Assembly (NCBI GenBank): GCA_032622095.1
Contig: CP136063.1
Location: 89,569,980-89,633,979 of the forward strand
Origin: Siphonodentalium dalli
Lineage: Eukaryota; Mollusca; Scaphopoda; Gadilida; Siphonodentaliidae
Reading direction: 5' to 3'
DNA: 64,000 nucleotides
Each line of letters starts with the position of its first letter. The stretch's first letter is position 1. The notes below the pieces were generated by a model. The model ran no database searches. It saw only the letters and a program-made list of their open reading frames with translations, and was not told where the DNA came from. Positions 1 through 11,869 of this stretch are shown here, in pieces. The position numbers and the translations under genes were made by a program.

Positions 1-3000
1 TACATTTAGTCATCTACTGTTTATATTGTTACAGCAATTATTTTTTTGTTTTTAAAATTCAACTGTAGAATTTCAAAGAAACTGAAATGGGCTTCAGTCA
101 GCTTAACACTTTGAACCATATATAACGTCAACATATTTGCTTAATTCTTATAAGATGATACCACTTAACCAGGGTTTCTGCCAGGCCGGCTGCGGGTCCG
201 TCCCACGGACCCATTCCCCTCGCAGACGATCTGTTTGATTCATACATGTACCAAAAGTCAGTAGCAATATGTCGTAAAAAATCTGGCTGCAACGGGAGTT
301 CGGGGGTTAAACAGAATACTGGTGAAAAAGCGGGTCAAATAGCTACATTAGATACAGTGTAATACATGTCGCGGTAACTTCAAAGAATGCCGGACTGTTG
401 AGTGCGGATATTTTTGTGCACGGGATTCCATGGATGAAACTACTCAGGCTCGAAGACCCCGTGCTATCGTACGATTACATAATTGGATCAAAGAACACCC
501 AATTGCCGAGTCGGGACATTTTTATGCACAGGATTTTCGTGGATGAAACTACTCAATGTTGATCATTTATCTTATTGCTGTATTATCATTTGTTTTGAGT
601 TCGATGTAAGTGAAGTTCCTGAAAAATACATGTGATTCTCTACGTGTGTTGATTATTATGCGTATATTGCCATGCATACTCAACAAAATCCCAAAGTGAT
701 TTATTTCACAATAATACGGAACTTGTCCCAAATCAGTCTTTATAGCAAGAATTCATAGTGACAACACCATTCATTTGAGCCATATTACATGCATGGAGGA
801 TAAACACGAACACATACCCCCCCCCCCCCCCCCCCCCAATATGGAGATAAAGTCAAAGTACGGTCAATAATAGTTTCGTTGTCCCGCCTGGGTCCCCAAG
901 CACAATCAACGACGCACATGTTCACATTTCCCGCCAAAACTCAATTATATTTTATAACACGTTGGCTAAAACTCTGTTCAATAGCTGCGGTCGTCAACTA
1001 TTGTTGGACTAATATAGACTATTGAACAAGCTACGTGTTCCGAATGAAAGATTTCGCTACCATTCGTATTTATTTCGCCGCTATAAATATCTCCTGCAGA
1101 CAAACCCTGCAGTATGACGTCACAGGGCACAAATAGTTTACGATTGACAGAATATATAATCCTGTCAGTTTCATTTTCACAGATGCTACTTGAAATTCTC
1201 AATTCTCCTTGCTAGGTATTATTGGTCAATGCGTAGATGCTTTTTAGTGTTTAGATGTATTATACCTGTTGGAATCTTATTGTAAGTTATAAATTTGTAA
1301 ACACTGTAACTCGTAGCTCGTTCATTTATATAGTCTTCAATCAGACGGCAGTCTTACGTACGAAATTACATGACTAATTATTTGGATACCATCAACAGAA
1401 TTAATGCACCCACGGAAATGATCGACTTGCATAAAATACGTAGCTTTGGATTGCTTTGTGGGACACTCAGGTGCAAAAAAATGGATACTTTTCAGTGTCA
1501 AATAACAAAAATTACCCCCCCCCCCCCAAGGGACGAACCATGGTCATCCCGTCGCATTATGTGTTTTCCCAATACGGACTCATTAATTTCCCCCTGGCGG
1601 AAACCCTGCCTTAAAGTCAAAATATTTGCATAGAAAATCATTTCGTGACTTTGTGTTCTTCACTGGTTCTTCGTCAGTAAGTGATTGAATCACGCATATA
1701 ACTGCATATGATGGCTAATTGGCTTTGTTTTTCTTAAAATATGTACTCTGCAATGATACCGCAAATAGATGATGCTGTATGTGAGTAAAATTATTATCTC
1801 TGGTCACGTTGCATATATGGGAATTCCCCCGTAAAATACCAGACTGAAACTTATTGTGACGAAACATAACTACAATTATCATGTCACAGGTCGACAAAAA
1901 TTATATACACCTGGTATAAAGTAATCACACTAGCAATGGTTCCTATCCAAAACGACGATGAAATGGACTGTCTAAGTCATATTTGCTTGATGATTAGAGG
2001 GTGGAGTTGAGAATACGGAACGGCAATCATGATGATGTTGGCATGGTAACAAACTAACTTGCCTTCATGTCACAACCCTATATAACAATGGCAGAAACAT
2101 GTCACAGGAATGAGGCAAGCTATAAAATTCATCAAATCTTATTTTTATTAGGGAATTATAGAACTCTTAATATGGAACTAAAACGCTAAAAGCATGCAAC
2201 TTTAGCTTGGGAGCCCAAAAACATGCAACTTTAACTTGGAAGCCCAAAGTTTAATATGCTGAGGAAAAATATTCAGATAAATCTTTACTCCTTACTTCAC
2301 ATCATTCAGGTTGTTAATTTTGTGTGTAATACACTAAGACGCAAACTATACTAAGAGATCTGAAAGAACAATTCACAGGGCATTATTTGAATTCTTGTTT
2401 TAATTAATTTGAACTTACCGTGAGAGTTATTATTTTGTCGAATAACATTGCTGCTGGCATATGGAAGTCAAATACAAAATACTGAAAGCAGAAAGATTTA
2501 TAGTCAGATTATTATATGTCTGGCTGGCAATCTAAGAAATAAATATTAACACCCGTGTTTTTTAGTTTTTTTTTATTAAACGCCTTCATAAGTCATTAAC
2601 AAACCTACACAATTGACATTCAAAATGTATGGATCGTTAATCGTCTGTAGTTAAAATTTATGATGGTCAGAAAAAGCAATGTTCTGTAATGTTTATATTG
2701 AGGCTAGTATACATAATTTGTTTATAACACACTGTTTGTCATACGCACAGTCATTAAATGTAACAATGCATATGAATGGTGACATTGTATTTACAATGGT
2801 TGGTTTTTTATAATCAAGGATAATAAGACAATAGGTTAATCAGTCGAATGTTAATGGAGACCGAATAATAAGTGGCTCTTTGTCTCTAACACTGATACAG
2901 TCAAAATAATATGTATACTTTGATGACAGCCACTTGTAATTTGTAATTCTATTTGGAAGAAAAAAAATTTGGCAAGAGAAAATAATGGTTCAACGCCAAC

Positions 3001-3001
3001 C
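1..3001. other. non-coding, ferlin intron (3' of last exon seen)
   Basis: No exon, RNA gene or recognisable transposon was identified here. It contains homopolymer C runs at 817-837 (21 C) and 1515-1527 (13 C). Short open frames such as 978-1202 have no family signature. If the ferlin gene continues leftwards, this is part of an intron longer than 10.9 kb. Confidence 0.5.
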
Positions 3002-3005
3002 TTAA

Positions 3006-3547
3006 CCTCTTCACTGCCAAATGAAGTTCAAGCCTTGAAATAGGGTGTCTGTCGTTTGCAGAATGAGGTCCCCAGAGGGTGAATTTAGTGATGCTACCCC
3101 ACATAGCAGGCTAGCATCACCAAATTCACCCTCTGGGGACCTCATTCTGCTTACACCTCAGCAGAATGAGGTTCCCAGAGGGTGAATTTGGTGATGCTAG
3201 CCCGCTATGCAGGGTAGCATCACTAAATTCACCCTCTGGGGACCTCATTCTGCAAATGACAGACACCCTATTTCAAGGCTTGATGAAGTTATGACCTCAT
3301 GTGCTGGGCTGTTGACGTTATTGCCAATTTCCAGTGGGAAAATATAATGGGACTATCACAAGAACCATAAAACCGACTCAGTTTAAATGCTATTATCGTC
3401 CACAATGCCCCCATCTCGGAGTTCCAGTTATTTATAATGGCCTACTGCTTGTGTGCTGAAGTAGATCCGTAGTACCTATGGACCATATAGCATACGGCGT
3501 GCAATTTTATGTCCATAATAGTTACGGACGTCATAGCAGTGAAGAGG
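3006..3547. mobile_element. piggyBac-like MITE, family D, host of a hAT foldback
   Basis: TTAA (3002-3005 and 3548-3551) flanks inverted termini CCTCTTCACTGCC and its near complement. TTAA target duplication with CCY-type tips is the hallmark of the piggyBac superfamily. No transposase frame is present, so it is non-autonomous. A second element (3029-3282) is inserted inside it. Degraded relatives occur at about 11870-12110 and 38497-38800. Confidence 0.7.
3029..3282. mobile_element. hAT-like foldback MITE, family H, copy 1
   Basis: Termini CAAGCCTTGAAATAGGGTG and the inverse are flanked by a perfect 8-bp duplication ATGAAGTT (3021-3028, 3283-3290). The interior is a double palindrome built from a module beginning GAGGTCCCCAGAGGGTGAAT. 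An 8-bp duplication points to hAT (Merlin and P also make 8 bp). It has no coding capacity. Confidence 0.75.
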
Positions 3548-3551
3548 TTAA

Positions 3552-4102
3552 TTAGCACAGAAGTGAAGTGATCTTGGTTTCTATATAATGTCACATTTAG
3601 AATGTGATATTCTGGATATGACAAGACATGCTACGTAGGCAGCCAGTATTATACAGGATCTCATCTTCTCAACAAGATGTTATACGGACACCAACATCAA
3701 ATCATATCAGTGATAAAAGGTTTATTATAGCCCTCATATCAATTGCTTATTTCATATTCAGAGAATTTTGACTACAAAATTTGAATGATTCAATTCACAA
3801 TTATTCCAGAAAGTTGCACTCAATCGACATTCCAATTGACTTCAGTATTTTTTAAATGGATTTTACAAATAAGCCAAGATCATATTGTAATCAGATGCTC
3901 ATAACAGTAACACTGGACGTCAAACTGCCATCAATAATATTGTGCGTTGTGAAATTCCATAAGCATATTTTAGTTTTTACTCCTCATAAAACGTTTTAGA
4001 CTCTCGCTGCAAAATCATAGCGCACAACTGCCTTCCGGACACGTTGTTATGAAGTTAGAAAACAACTTTCTCATTTCAGATACCCCATCGAACAATAGCC
4101 AT
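3552..4102. other. non-coding, nothing recognised
   Basis: AT-rich intronic sequence without a clear repeat, exon or RNA gene. Confidence 0.4.
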
Positions 4103-4106
4103 TTAA

Positions 4107-4562
4107 CCCTTTACCCAACAGAACGGCCCTGTGCCAATGCATTCTCTTATATATGCGAGTCGACCATAGGTCGCCTCGCATATATAAGAGAATGCATTGG
4201 CTTAACACATATTAAAAATGATAAAATTGTCAAACAATGTCGAAAAATATTATAAATTGTTTTTAAAAATGTAATAAAAAATTATAAAATTGTTAAAGAA
4301 TGTAACAAAAAATGGTAAAAAGTGTTAAAAAAGATTTTGTTTAGGCCAATGCATTCTCTTATATATGCGAGGCGACCTATGGTCGACTCGCATATATAAG
4401 AGAATGCATTGGCACAGGGCATAACTGTAACCATCACAATGTGGTCAATGAACCGGTTCCAATGATATCCATATTTGTATGGTGTTATTGAGACAGACCG
4501 AAGATATTTTAGGCTGTTGAAGCTTTATTTGGGCGCTTTTGGCCGTTTTGTTGGGTAAAGGG
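4107..4562. mobile_element. piggyBac-like MITE, family A, copy 1
   Basis: Flanked by TTAA (4103-4106, 4563-4566). The tips are CCCTTTACCCAACAGAACGG and its imperfect complement. The interior holds two copies of a roughly 70-bp palindrome (4130-4203 and 4343-4415; core CTTATATATGCGAG) separated by an AT-rich spacer. The short frame 4049-4255 is only a translation of the palindrome. Confidence 0.75.
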
Positions 4563-4632
4563 TTAACAACAAAAGGAATATAAGTCTAAACTTTCAATTT
4601 TAAAGCCAGAAGATTGAATTTCAGTTTAAATT

Positions 4633-4737
4633 AACCACTTCAATGACTGGATCTTCCTAAAATTTTGAGAAAACCCTGTGCCAATGTATTCTCTCCCTAT
4701 GGGAGACTGGCATATATAAGAGAATGCACTGGCACAG
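4633..4737. mobile_element. partial piggyBac-like MITE, family B
   Basis: One end resembles family B (TAACC-CTTCAATGACTGGATC, then CTTCCTAAAATTTTGAGAA), followed by a shortened CTTATATATGCGAG-type palindrome. The other terminus is missing. Confidence 0.5.
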
Positions 4738-4940
4738 ACTATTTATTTCCCGAACTGCAGGATTCCAGGTCAGTAGCGCCAATTAGAACTTAGTAGCCCC
4801 AAAGATAAAAGTGTCCAATTGAAGTGATCATATAATAATGTAATGCGATGTGACATAACTTGGGGGAGGCATGCACAGATTCCAGGAAATGATATTTCGA
4901 AAAGATTACACTAGACTCAGTATGAACATTGCTGCTCGTA

Positions 4941-5142
4941 CAGTAATGCCCTAATTAATCGACTCCATAACTACAGCAGAATTATGGGTAATTTTTCAGG
5001 ATTTAGTCGGAAATATGGCTTGTTGCCATTCATCGGAGAGAGCTTTCCGATGAATGGCAATAAGCCATATTTCCGACCAAATCCTGAAAAATTACCCATA
5101 ATTCTGCTGTGGTTATGGAGTTGATTAATTAGGGCATTACTG
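4941..5142. mobile_element. Tc1/mariner-like foldback MITE, family M, copy 1
   Basis: A near-perfect palindrome with tips CAGTAATGCCCTAA/TTAGGGCATTACTG flanked by TA on both sides. TA target plus CAGT tips matches the Tc1/mariner superfamily. Each arm is about 95 bp and the loop is only a few bases, so the whole element would fold into one long hairpin. No coding sequence. Confidence 0.75.
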
Positions 5143-5222
5143 TATGATTCTTAAGAAGCCTTCATTTTCCGACCTGATACCAATGTTCAAAGAACTGTAC
5201 TGGCTACCAATATGTATAGGTT

Positions 5223-5314
5223 ATAACCCCCTTGGGTGTCTGTACAAGGAATATAGACCAAAGCTGCGAAGCAGCTGTGGTCTGTATTCCTTGTACAGAC
5301 ACCCAAGGGGGTTA
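5223..5314. repeat. foldback hairpin, 92 bp
   Basis: The arms ATAACCCCCTTGGGTGTCTG and complement surround a small loop near GCTGCGAAGCAGC. It lies in the middle of the LINE frame and next to a second insertion, so it either inserted there or is one end of a compound element. Confidence 0.65.
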
Positions 5315-5321
5315 TGACATA

Positions 5322-6229
5322 TTTATAAAACGGTTCACACCCCAAGGCAAACACAATTGAGTCACATTATATTCGATGATTACCTAAACAAAAGTCAATT
5401 GAATGGATTGTGGTGTTCGCTATACTCCTGTTGAATAATCCGTCAAATGTCCGTTGACCATCGGCTCACGTGCATGCGTCTGCATTATATATCAGCATTG
5501 ATAAACCATTTTGTGTCCGAATTTGAGAACGCTTTATACTGATAACGTGTTTCTTGATGAAAAAAGATATTCCTTGTGACAATAAACTGTTTCAGCTGTT
5601 TAGGTTATTTTTCACCTTGTTGCCATAATGGAATTATCGTTCAGAACACAGGCGACAATGTGCCGGTTGTTTTCGGACTTGGAAGTGAAACTATTCCACA
5701 TTACATAAAGTTTGTGTGATGAAATATCACTGGAATTCATAACAAAAGACGTAAGCAAACCTGTGTATAGTGCCTGTATTTTCGACGCACATGCATGTAT
5801 ATGTGAACAGTTTGTGCAATTTTCGCAATGTACCATTCAAAAGATCATTAAGTTGTTATTGTGGATTATACAATCGAAACAGGTTTGGATCTCGTTCAGT
5901 TTACTTCCAATCACCCGCCCCTCCCGACAAACCATAACATATTCAACCGAAAGTGTTGGGCCCCCACCCATGCAGACCACCCCTATACAGGTATGTCCGC
6001 CAATAATGGAATGATCCGTGTCTTAACTTCCCGAGTGACTGGTGCGATCATTACCATGGCGCATTGTTAGAATTTCACACCTATCGCTCCAATCTCCTTT
6101 CAGTTTACTATCCAATTAATGTCAATTTATGTGTGATATTTAGCTCAAGTCTGTATTTTGGCCCCGTTGAAATATTGTTCATGAATTGGAGCAATATGAT
6201 TGGCCGAGGGGTGTGAACCGTTTTATAAA
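5322..6229. mobile_element. 908-bp TIR element inside the LINE
   Basis: The ends TTTATAAAACGGTTCACACC and its exact complement (6208-6229) are about 22-bp terminal inverted repeats. LINE coding sequence continues on the two sides, showing insertion. No transposase was recognised in the interior, which contains only short frames. Superfamily unknown; a TA or TATAA target is possible. Confidence 0.6.
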
Positions 6230-6871
6230 AGCCCATATTGACTACAAAATTTCTGTGTTATGTTGTAAGAAATTTGATGGTCTCTCGCCTCTCCCTGTAT
6301 ATATTGAATCTTCTTTCATGCTATGTACCCGGTAAACCAGGCTTAAGGTTTGCTGATAAATATTACTTGCTGTCCCAAACATGACCTTGTTAATTATGGT
6401 CGTCGATCTTTTAAATGCTACAGCCCAAACCTTTGGAATTCACTCCTGCTTACGCTTAGGAATTTTGCTACTTTGGAATCTTTCAAAACAGAACTCAAAA
6501 CGTATCAATTTAAACTTCACTTGACAACGACGATGACCAAAGCTAACCACATCTTTCCTGAATTGTTTTATACAATATACTCAGTCTTCATCCTGATTTG
6601 TATATGAATTGATTGATTTATTTCATTGTCGTTATGGTTTGTTTGTACAGGCGTATGTGTTTGAATGTGTAGGAGCTCCGTCATTTGTTGTATCATTGAG
6701 CGCTTTGGGCCTCATGGGATAAGGTGCTTTCAAAATGCTATACATTGTTATTACTAGTATGCCAATATGACAGACTGTATTGCACATATCCTAATCTAAT
6801 TATGATCTCTAGGATATATTTAGGTATACATTTCCAACCTAGCTCCAGAGACTGACCTCTTCATAAGGATA

Positions 6872-7085
6872 CAGTAATGCCCTAAATAATCGACTCCTTA
6901 ACCACAGCAGAATTATGGGTAACTTTTCAGGATTTAGTCGGAAATATGGCTTGTTGCCATTCATCGGAAAGCTCTCACTGAGAGCTTTCCGATGAATGGC
7001 AACAAGCCATATTTCCGACTAAAATCCTGAAAAGTTACCCATAATTCTGCTGTGGTAAAGGAGTCGATTATTTAGGGCATTACTG
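6872..7085. mobile_element. Tc1/mariner-like foldback MITE, family M, copy 2
   Basis: Full-length 214-bp palindrome with TA flanks and CAGTAATGCCCTAAATAA tips. The arms are almost identical. Confidence 0.75.
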
Positions 7086-7499
7086 TAGTTGGTGGATACT
7101 CAGTCTCTTTGAAAAGCCAATGATAACCTTATCAAATTTAGTTCCCTCAATCTCTCAGAGATTTATTTTCTAGACGACGCAGCTTTGCCAAGATGACGAA
7201 ATAAATTGGGTTCCAAATATGGAGTACATGTCTGATGTTGTAAACATTTGTGAGAATCGTAGTATTTAGAATTTTTTTTTATAAAAACAGGATGCGAAAG
7301 AATAATCGCTAATAGATATTTGTGAATCAAAGGTAATGTCTCCTAGATTGCGATGAGTATAATTAATTATGAATAATGTCGCTTGTGTTCTGTGTTATAA
7401 AATTTGTTGTTTCGATAGGCGTGGGAAAATTATCAACACGTTATTGACCTCCAATCTCACAATTTAAATATAACCAACCACAAAAACTTTTATTGACTT

Positions 7500-7647
7500 T
7501 TTGAAAGATTGAAGTCCACCTTGCAATGAGCTGTTAGTCACTAACCAATGAAATAGCACACAGTCTGAGCCATATATATGTTGTATTTATTATATGTGCA
7601 ACTGCCCATTGGGTGTATTTTGCATTAAATCTTATCTTATCTTATCT
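7500..7647 (+). repeat. LINE 3' tail
   Basis: It ends in a short tandem CTTAT array (7631-7646), preceded by a 3'UTR-like stretch (CAACTGCCCATTGGGTG). Non-LTR elements of invertebrates often end in such pentamer tails. No coding part is recognisable. Confidence 0.4.
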
Positions 7648-7869
7648 AACCAATGGGATGGGGGGAATCCCATAAATAAAAAGAAATCTAGATTATAGTT
7701 GGCTTTTCAACGAGACTGGTTGATTCCTAGAGACTGACCTCGTTGTAGTAAGGACAGTTGGTGGATTCTTTGACACTTGTGTATTTTCTCTGATCTCCGA
7801 CCTGGACACATACGACTGGATCCATATTCAATCCCGCCAACTGCCTCGCCTCAATGATTGTCACACACA

Positions 7870-8345
7870 CCTATAAAATACAAGTATCACTAAGCCACTT
7901 TCTTTTGCGCTGCACGCTGTACACACCGGCTCCTGAATTCTATTCCCGTTGATATCACTATTACTGATGAAAATAACAATGACGCATTGACTGAAATAAT
8001 TTCATATCCACATCAGTTAGCAAAATTCCTTTTTGATGCCTTTATGAAAAGAAAAAATTGTCTCTATAAATAACTATTGGTAAACTCCATATTATATATA
8101 ATTGTTAACAATCATGATATATATGTGTTTTTCCCGATATTTAGATACGGATGAACGATAATCCCAAGAATTTTCAATGCAATGCCTCTTAACATAACAT
8201 CACACGCATGCAATTACATACTATAAGCGTGACTTATAGGCCCAATGTGGCCGGGTGCAATATCATTATTTGTTTATGTAATATATTTATGTATTGTAGA
8301 TGCACATGTCACGTTAATAAAAGATTATCTCTCTCTCACTAAAAA
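7870..8345 (+). pseudogene. LINE 3' remnant
   Basis: At about 7888-7930 one frame reads SLSHFLLRCTLYTP, resembling the cysteine/histidine motif at the C-terminus of many LINE polyproteins. The 3'UTR-like segment TAGGCCCAATGTGGCCGGGTG (near 8237) matches the 3' end of the LINE at 46720-47114. Frame disrupted. Confidence 0.5.
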
Positions 8346-8499
8346 TAACTTCTTAAAAGTCATGTAAATCCTACCAGTAAAATAAATAAAAGGTCACTGA
8401 CCAAAATGTCCCCAGACAAAGGTGGAAGGTTTGATGGATTAATGGGTTTCAGATCCCTATACTATAAACTGTAGGAGGAATTGATTATACCAATATGAT

Positions 8500-8990
8500 A
8501 CAAAGTGCATATTCACTAAATATGTTGCACATCTGTCGAGAAAGGGTCAATAACTCTATAATAATAAAAATAAAACATTTCTATGTCAAAAAATGGCAAT
8601 AACTCTGCCAAAATGACTCCAACTCAACTCAAAATCGCAGGTGTGCAGTTCCCATCTGTGTCAGATTTAAACAAATTGACTGGAAAATGACAGATTACAG
8701 GCTCGGACAAAAGAGGCATCCCAGGATGTACGATTCTATGTCGAATAATGGCAATAACTCTGCCAAAATGACTCTGAATGAAGGTGCGCAGGTTCCAATG
8801 CTGGTTGACATCTAAGCCAAGTTGACTGAAAAATGATGGAATACAGGCTCGGACTAAAGATGCGTTCCAGGATGCATGAATCAAAGTCGAAAAAGACCAA
8901 TATTTTTGGCTGAGAAACACACCTACCAACTTTTTTTGGATTATTACCAGGGAGAACAAAAACAACTGAAAATCAATTTATACATCCAGC
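8500..8990. repeat. imperfect tandem duplication (about 170-bp unit)
   Basis: The phrase ATGGCAATAACTCTGCCAAA recurs at about 8592 and 8748 with related flanks (ACAGGCTCGGAC...). A related dispersed repeat lies at 55560-55940. Non-coding. Confidence 0.45.
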
Positions 8991-9239
8991 ATCACACTGT
9001 TATGATTCAATAAGTATTATACAACAAGAGCCCATTTATAAAACAAGTGAGTAAGAACATCATAATCAGAAAATATAAATTTTGTTCCCTAATGATCATT
9101 AAATAGTCTGTCTCTCGTCATCTTGAGTTGACCATGATGATGTCCCTACATGTCTAATGGCACTAAGAGAAGTTACTCAATTAACACCAAACATGAAGAG
9201 ACCTGTAATAATCTGATCATGCTTAACAGAGTCCTCACT

Positions 9240-9740
9240 GACAAAATTACTGTAAAAGTACATTTATTCGTGGTGGTCCAATTTTCGTGGTTTTCGTGGT
9301 TGTTGATAACCATGAAATTAAAAACCCCGCAAAATAATGTTATCTTCGAAACTATTGCGGTTGCCATTTTGAGAATGTCATGCAGGAGGTACATGTAACT
9401 CTATTGACCCGATGTACATTCAAAGGGAGTTATGTTATGAGAAGAGAGTGACCTAGGTTATGTAGGTTTATGTAATACAATCCCGTTGTTGCCATTCTCA
9501 ATAGTCAACAAAAGCTTGGACACTCGACATGCCAATTAATTATACGCCTGCAGTGCAGATGCGCAATTTACAATGAATCGCCGAGGTGTCTGCACTTCTA
9601 TTAGTTGGACTTGATTGTTATTATTGGTGGTGTGGAGGTGACAGTTATTACCGGCGGACCCACAAATTTACAATCCATGAAAAAGTCATAAATGGCTGAA
9701 CCACAAAAATTTATACAAAAAGAATTTAAAGCCATTCACA
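9240..9740. repeat. dispersed repeat, family F, copy 1
   Basis: It contains CTGTAAAAGTACATTTATTC, TTCGTGGTT motifs and a distal AACCACAAAAATTTATAC. An inverted relative spans about 51170-52060, sharing TTGACCCGATGTACATT and GTCATGCAGGAGG-type blocks. Probably a non-autonomous transposon; ends not resolved. Confidence 0.5.
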
Positions 9741-9799
9741 GTAAGGAGAAGTGGCACATATTAGGGAGAAAATGTCTCCAAAGTTACCCTCCAGGATGG

Positions 9800-10060
9800 T
9801 CCATGTATCAATTCTATAAGTGTAAATTGTAATGGTCTATTACTCATCTGGAGGGGTGTTCAGTAAATATGAGCAGACAACGGACATTGTCTAAGCCGTT
9901 TGTTGAATTTGTTATCTGAACATTTCCTAAGGGAACTAAAGTAATCCCCGAAGTATATGGCCATTTAACCACAGCTGTGGTTTAGGGGGCGATTATTTAG
10001 GACATTACTGTACTCATCACTGAGTGTTTAGTAAAGAAAGGGTTTAAATACTGAGCAAAA
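9800..10060. mobile_element. family E piggyBac-like fragment with a deleted family M copy
   Basis: Family E words are present (GAGGGGTGTTCAGTAAA; TTATCTGAACATTTCC; AGTAAAGAAAGGGTTT). Positions 9938-10010 are a 73-bp internally deleted family M element (AAAGTAATCC...GGACATTACTG) within it. Confidence 0.5.
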
Positions 10061-10690
10061 GAATTCACGGTATCTGTGGTCATGTCTCATGTTCAGAAAG
10101 AAGCTATCCTTACTGTTTTGTGCAATTACATAATACCGGCGATAATGCATGTCATTATTACGGCCATCGGCTGCAGATACTGTGGCCACTATCCCTCTAT
10201 ATGAGTGTTCAGACTAATCCATGGCATACATTGCGTGCGTTCCATTGAAATTGGAATACAGACAATAACACTAATAAGGTGTTTAGACAGCTTCGATGCA
10301 TCTGCTTGCACACACAACTGAGAGATCCTATTTTCAATGCATCATAAGCTGTAAAGCACACCTTAAATGGTAATTAAGCACGTGCATCATGCCGTTTCTT
10401 GTTTTCAATCGATAAAAGATGGTAGCTGTCTGTGAAGCAAAGGAAATTTGATTTGTATTTATTTCAATAAAGCTTTACTTGCTTGGATATGACATTACCT
10501 TAGAATATACTTATAACAGATAGATTGATTTGCAATATCACATTTATTCAAATATCGAACGCATTAGCTGCAATCGGAACATCTGCATTACAATGAAATG
10601 TACCCGTGTGAATGGTATAACACAGACAGCAGATCATGTCATCGCGATGGACCAATTATGCAATGCATGTCATCAGAATTCTACAAAACT
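10060..10690. other. non-coding, nothing recognised
   Basis: Intronic sequence downstream of the 10935-10989 ferlin exon in transcription order. No exon with ferlin C2B signature was found here. Confidence 0.4.
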
Positions 10691-10691
10691 A

Positions 10692-10904
10692 AAGTAATGC
10701 CCTAATTAATTGACCCCTTAACCACAGCAGAATTATGGGTAACTTTTCAGGATTTAGTCGGAAATATGGCTTGTTGCCATTCATCGGAGAGCTCTCGGGG
10801 AGAGCTTTCTGATGAGTGACAACAAGCCATATTTCCGACTAAATCCTGAAAAGTTACCCATAATTCTGCTGTGGTTAAGGGGTCAATTAATTAGGGCGTT
10901 ACTG
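10692..10904. mobile_element. Tc1/mariner-like foldback MITE, family M, copy 3
   Basis: 213-bp palindrome with one mutated tip (AAGTAATGCC) and one intact tip (ACTG before TA). It ends 30 bp from the donor splice site of the ferlin exon at 10935. Confidence 0.7.
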
Positions 10905-10934
10905 TATTATCATTATATTGCCATAGCAACTTAC

Positions 10935-10989
10935 CTGGAAATCTTGAGCTTTCATGTGAGGGTCATCAAGGATCTGTTTGGTCTTATTC
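10935..10989 (-). CDS. ferlin exon 7 in window (approach to C2B)
   Basis: A 55-bp internal exon on the minus strand. The acceptor TTTATAG precedes it and the strong donor AG|GTAAGT follows it at 10934. One base completes a lysine codon split with the preceding exon; the rest reads NKTKQILDDPHMKAQDFQ. The closing AQDFQ is the start of the second C2 domain as it appears in ferlins, where a basic stretch and a DPHxxxQDFQ-like phrase precede the C2B beta-strands. It ends in phase 0. The next exon, which should encode the first C2B strands, was not found and is probably left of the window. Confidence 0.85.
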
Positions 10990-11092
10990 CTATAAACAAG
11001 TCAAAATATTAGCATTCCCGATATCACGCTTTGTCTATGTTATGTTCTAGCACACACCTAATGCCACCATCCATGGTAGGGGTTAATTTTAA

Positions 11093-11353
11093 CCCCCCTC
11101 TATACTAAATGGATTCTGCTATTCAGTTATAAAAGTATACATTGGAATAGTCTATCATTCATTTTGAGGGGTGTCAAGAAAAAATTAAGGAGACAACACT
11201 GAACATACATACGAAAAAATGATACAAGTGCCAAAGGATTCATATTCACTGGTAGGAAATTTTCAGATAATAAGTTCAATATATGTTGAACTCATTATCT
11301 GAACATTTTGTAAGAACTACTCATCATTAATGAATATTTAGCATAGAAAGATT
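11093..11353. mobile_element. piggyBac-like MITE, family E, copy 1
   Basis: TTAA precedes a C-rich tip (CCCCCCTCTATACTAAATGG). The interior has TTCAGATAATAAGTTCAA with its own inverted partner, and it ends near TAGAAAGATTTAA. Relatives are at 14807, 26030, 41158 and 63390. It lies in the 715-bp intron between ferlin exons 6 and 7. Confidence 0.55.
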
Positions 11354-11704
11354 TAAAATGAAACAGTCCAATGGAGTGTTCAGATGCTTAAAGTAAAATG
11401 ATTTCATTTAAGGATTTATTTTAAAAAATTATAAATAAATTTCAAGGATGCATATTGAGAGCACTTCAATACCAGGAGCAAATATCACTTTCTTCAAGTA
11501 CAATTCTTGATTTTGAACACTGTTTATTCCCATCATAACAAACTAAACTCTATGAACCAAACCTAACAGAATCTTATTCATTTTGAGCGTAATATTGCTA
11601 TATTAACTTAACTTGACCTATCAATAACATTTGAAATTATAAAGAGAATCATTTTCTGTGAATTTTCTATTTTTAATAATCTTCGTATTTTTTTTTTAAC
11701 TCAC

Positions 11705-11825
11705 TTGCGAGATAAAGTTGGTGTACCCTGCCCTGAGCTTGCATCTTCTTCCTCGATGTTCTGTTCCATTCCTGATCTCGCCAACATAGAACCGATCTCC
11801 GTGGCTCTGGCATCCAGGTCATGGT
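11705..11825 (-). CDS. ferlin exon 6 in window (acidic linker)
   Basis: A 121-bp exon, acceptor TTTACAG and donor GTGAGT. The first two bases (AC) join the single G left by the preceding exon (28289-28386) to make an aspartate. The encoded segment is HDLDARATEIGSML, then ARSGMEQNIEEEDASSG and QGTPTLSR. It ends with AA, which joins the G of the next exon as lysine. The D-L-D-A-R-A-T-E-I-G phrase and acidic/serine-rich character fit the C2A-C2B linker of ferlins. The frame starting at an internal ATG on this strand (11673-11885) is out of phase and not used. Confidence 0.85.
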
Positions 11826-11869
11826 CTGTAAATTAAATGGACATGGCTCGTTTAAAGTGTCATATAATA

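Larger units (their letters stand above)
5146..6760 (+). pseudogene. CR1/L2-like LINE fragment, split by an insertion
   Basis: This is the 3' part of a non-LTR retrotransposon. Before the insertion, about 5190-5220 reads KELYWLPI, the conserved segment between the RT core and thumb of CR1/L2-type elements. After it, 6235 onward reads IDYK then KKFDGLSPLPVYIES. In another frame, 6380-6520 reads YGRRSFKCYSPNLWNS followed by FKTELKTYQF, the usual C-terminal block. A 3' tail with GCGCTTTGGGCC and a downstream GGTGCTTTCAAAATGC completes the CR1-style end at about 6690-6760. A 5' truncation and frame breaks make it dead. Confidence 0.65.

Noticed and set aside
4049-4255. Frame with an ANAFSYICES-type repeat, also at 44934-45257 and 63055-63425
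   Set aside because: Translation of the shared MITE palindrome; recurs wherever the palindrome does.
1-10934. Next ferlin exon encoding C2B strands
   Set aside because: No stretch with splice sites in phase 0 and a C2B-like reading was found.
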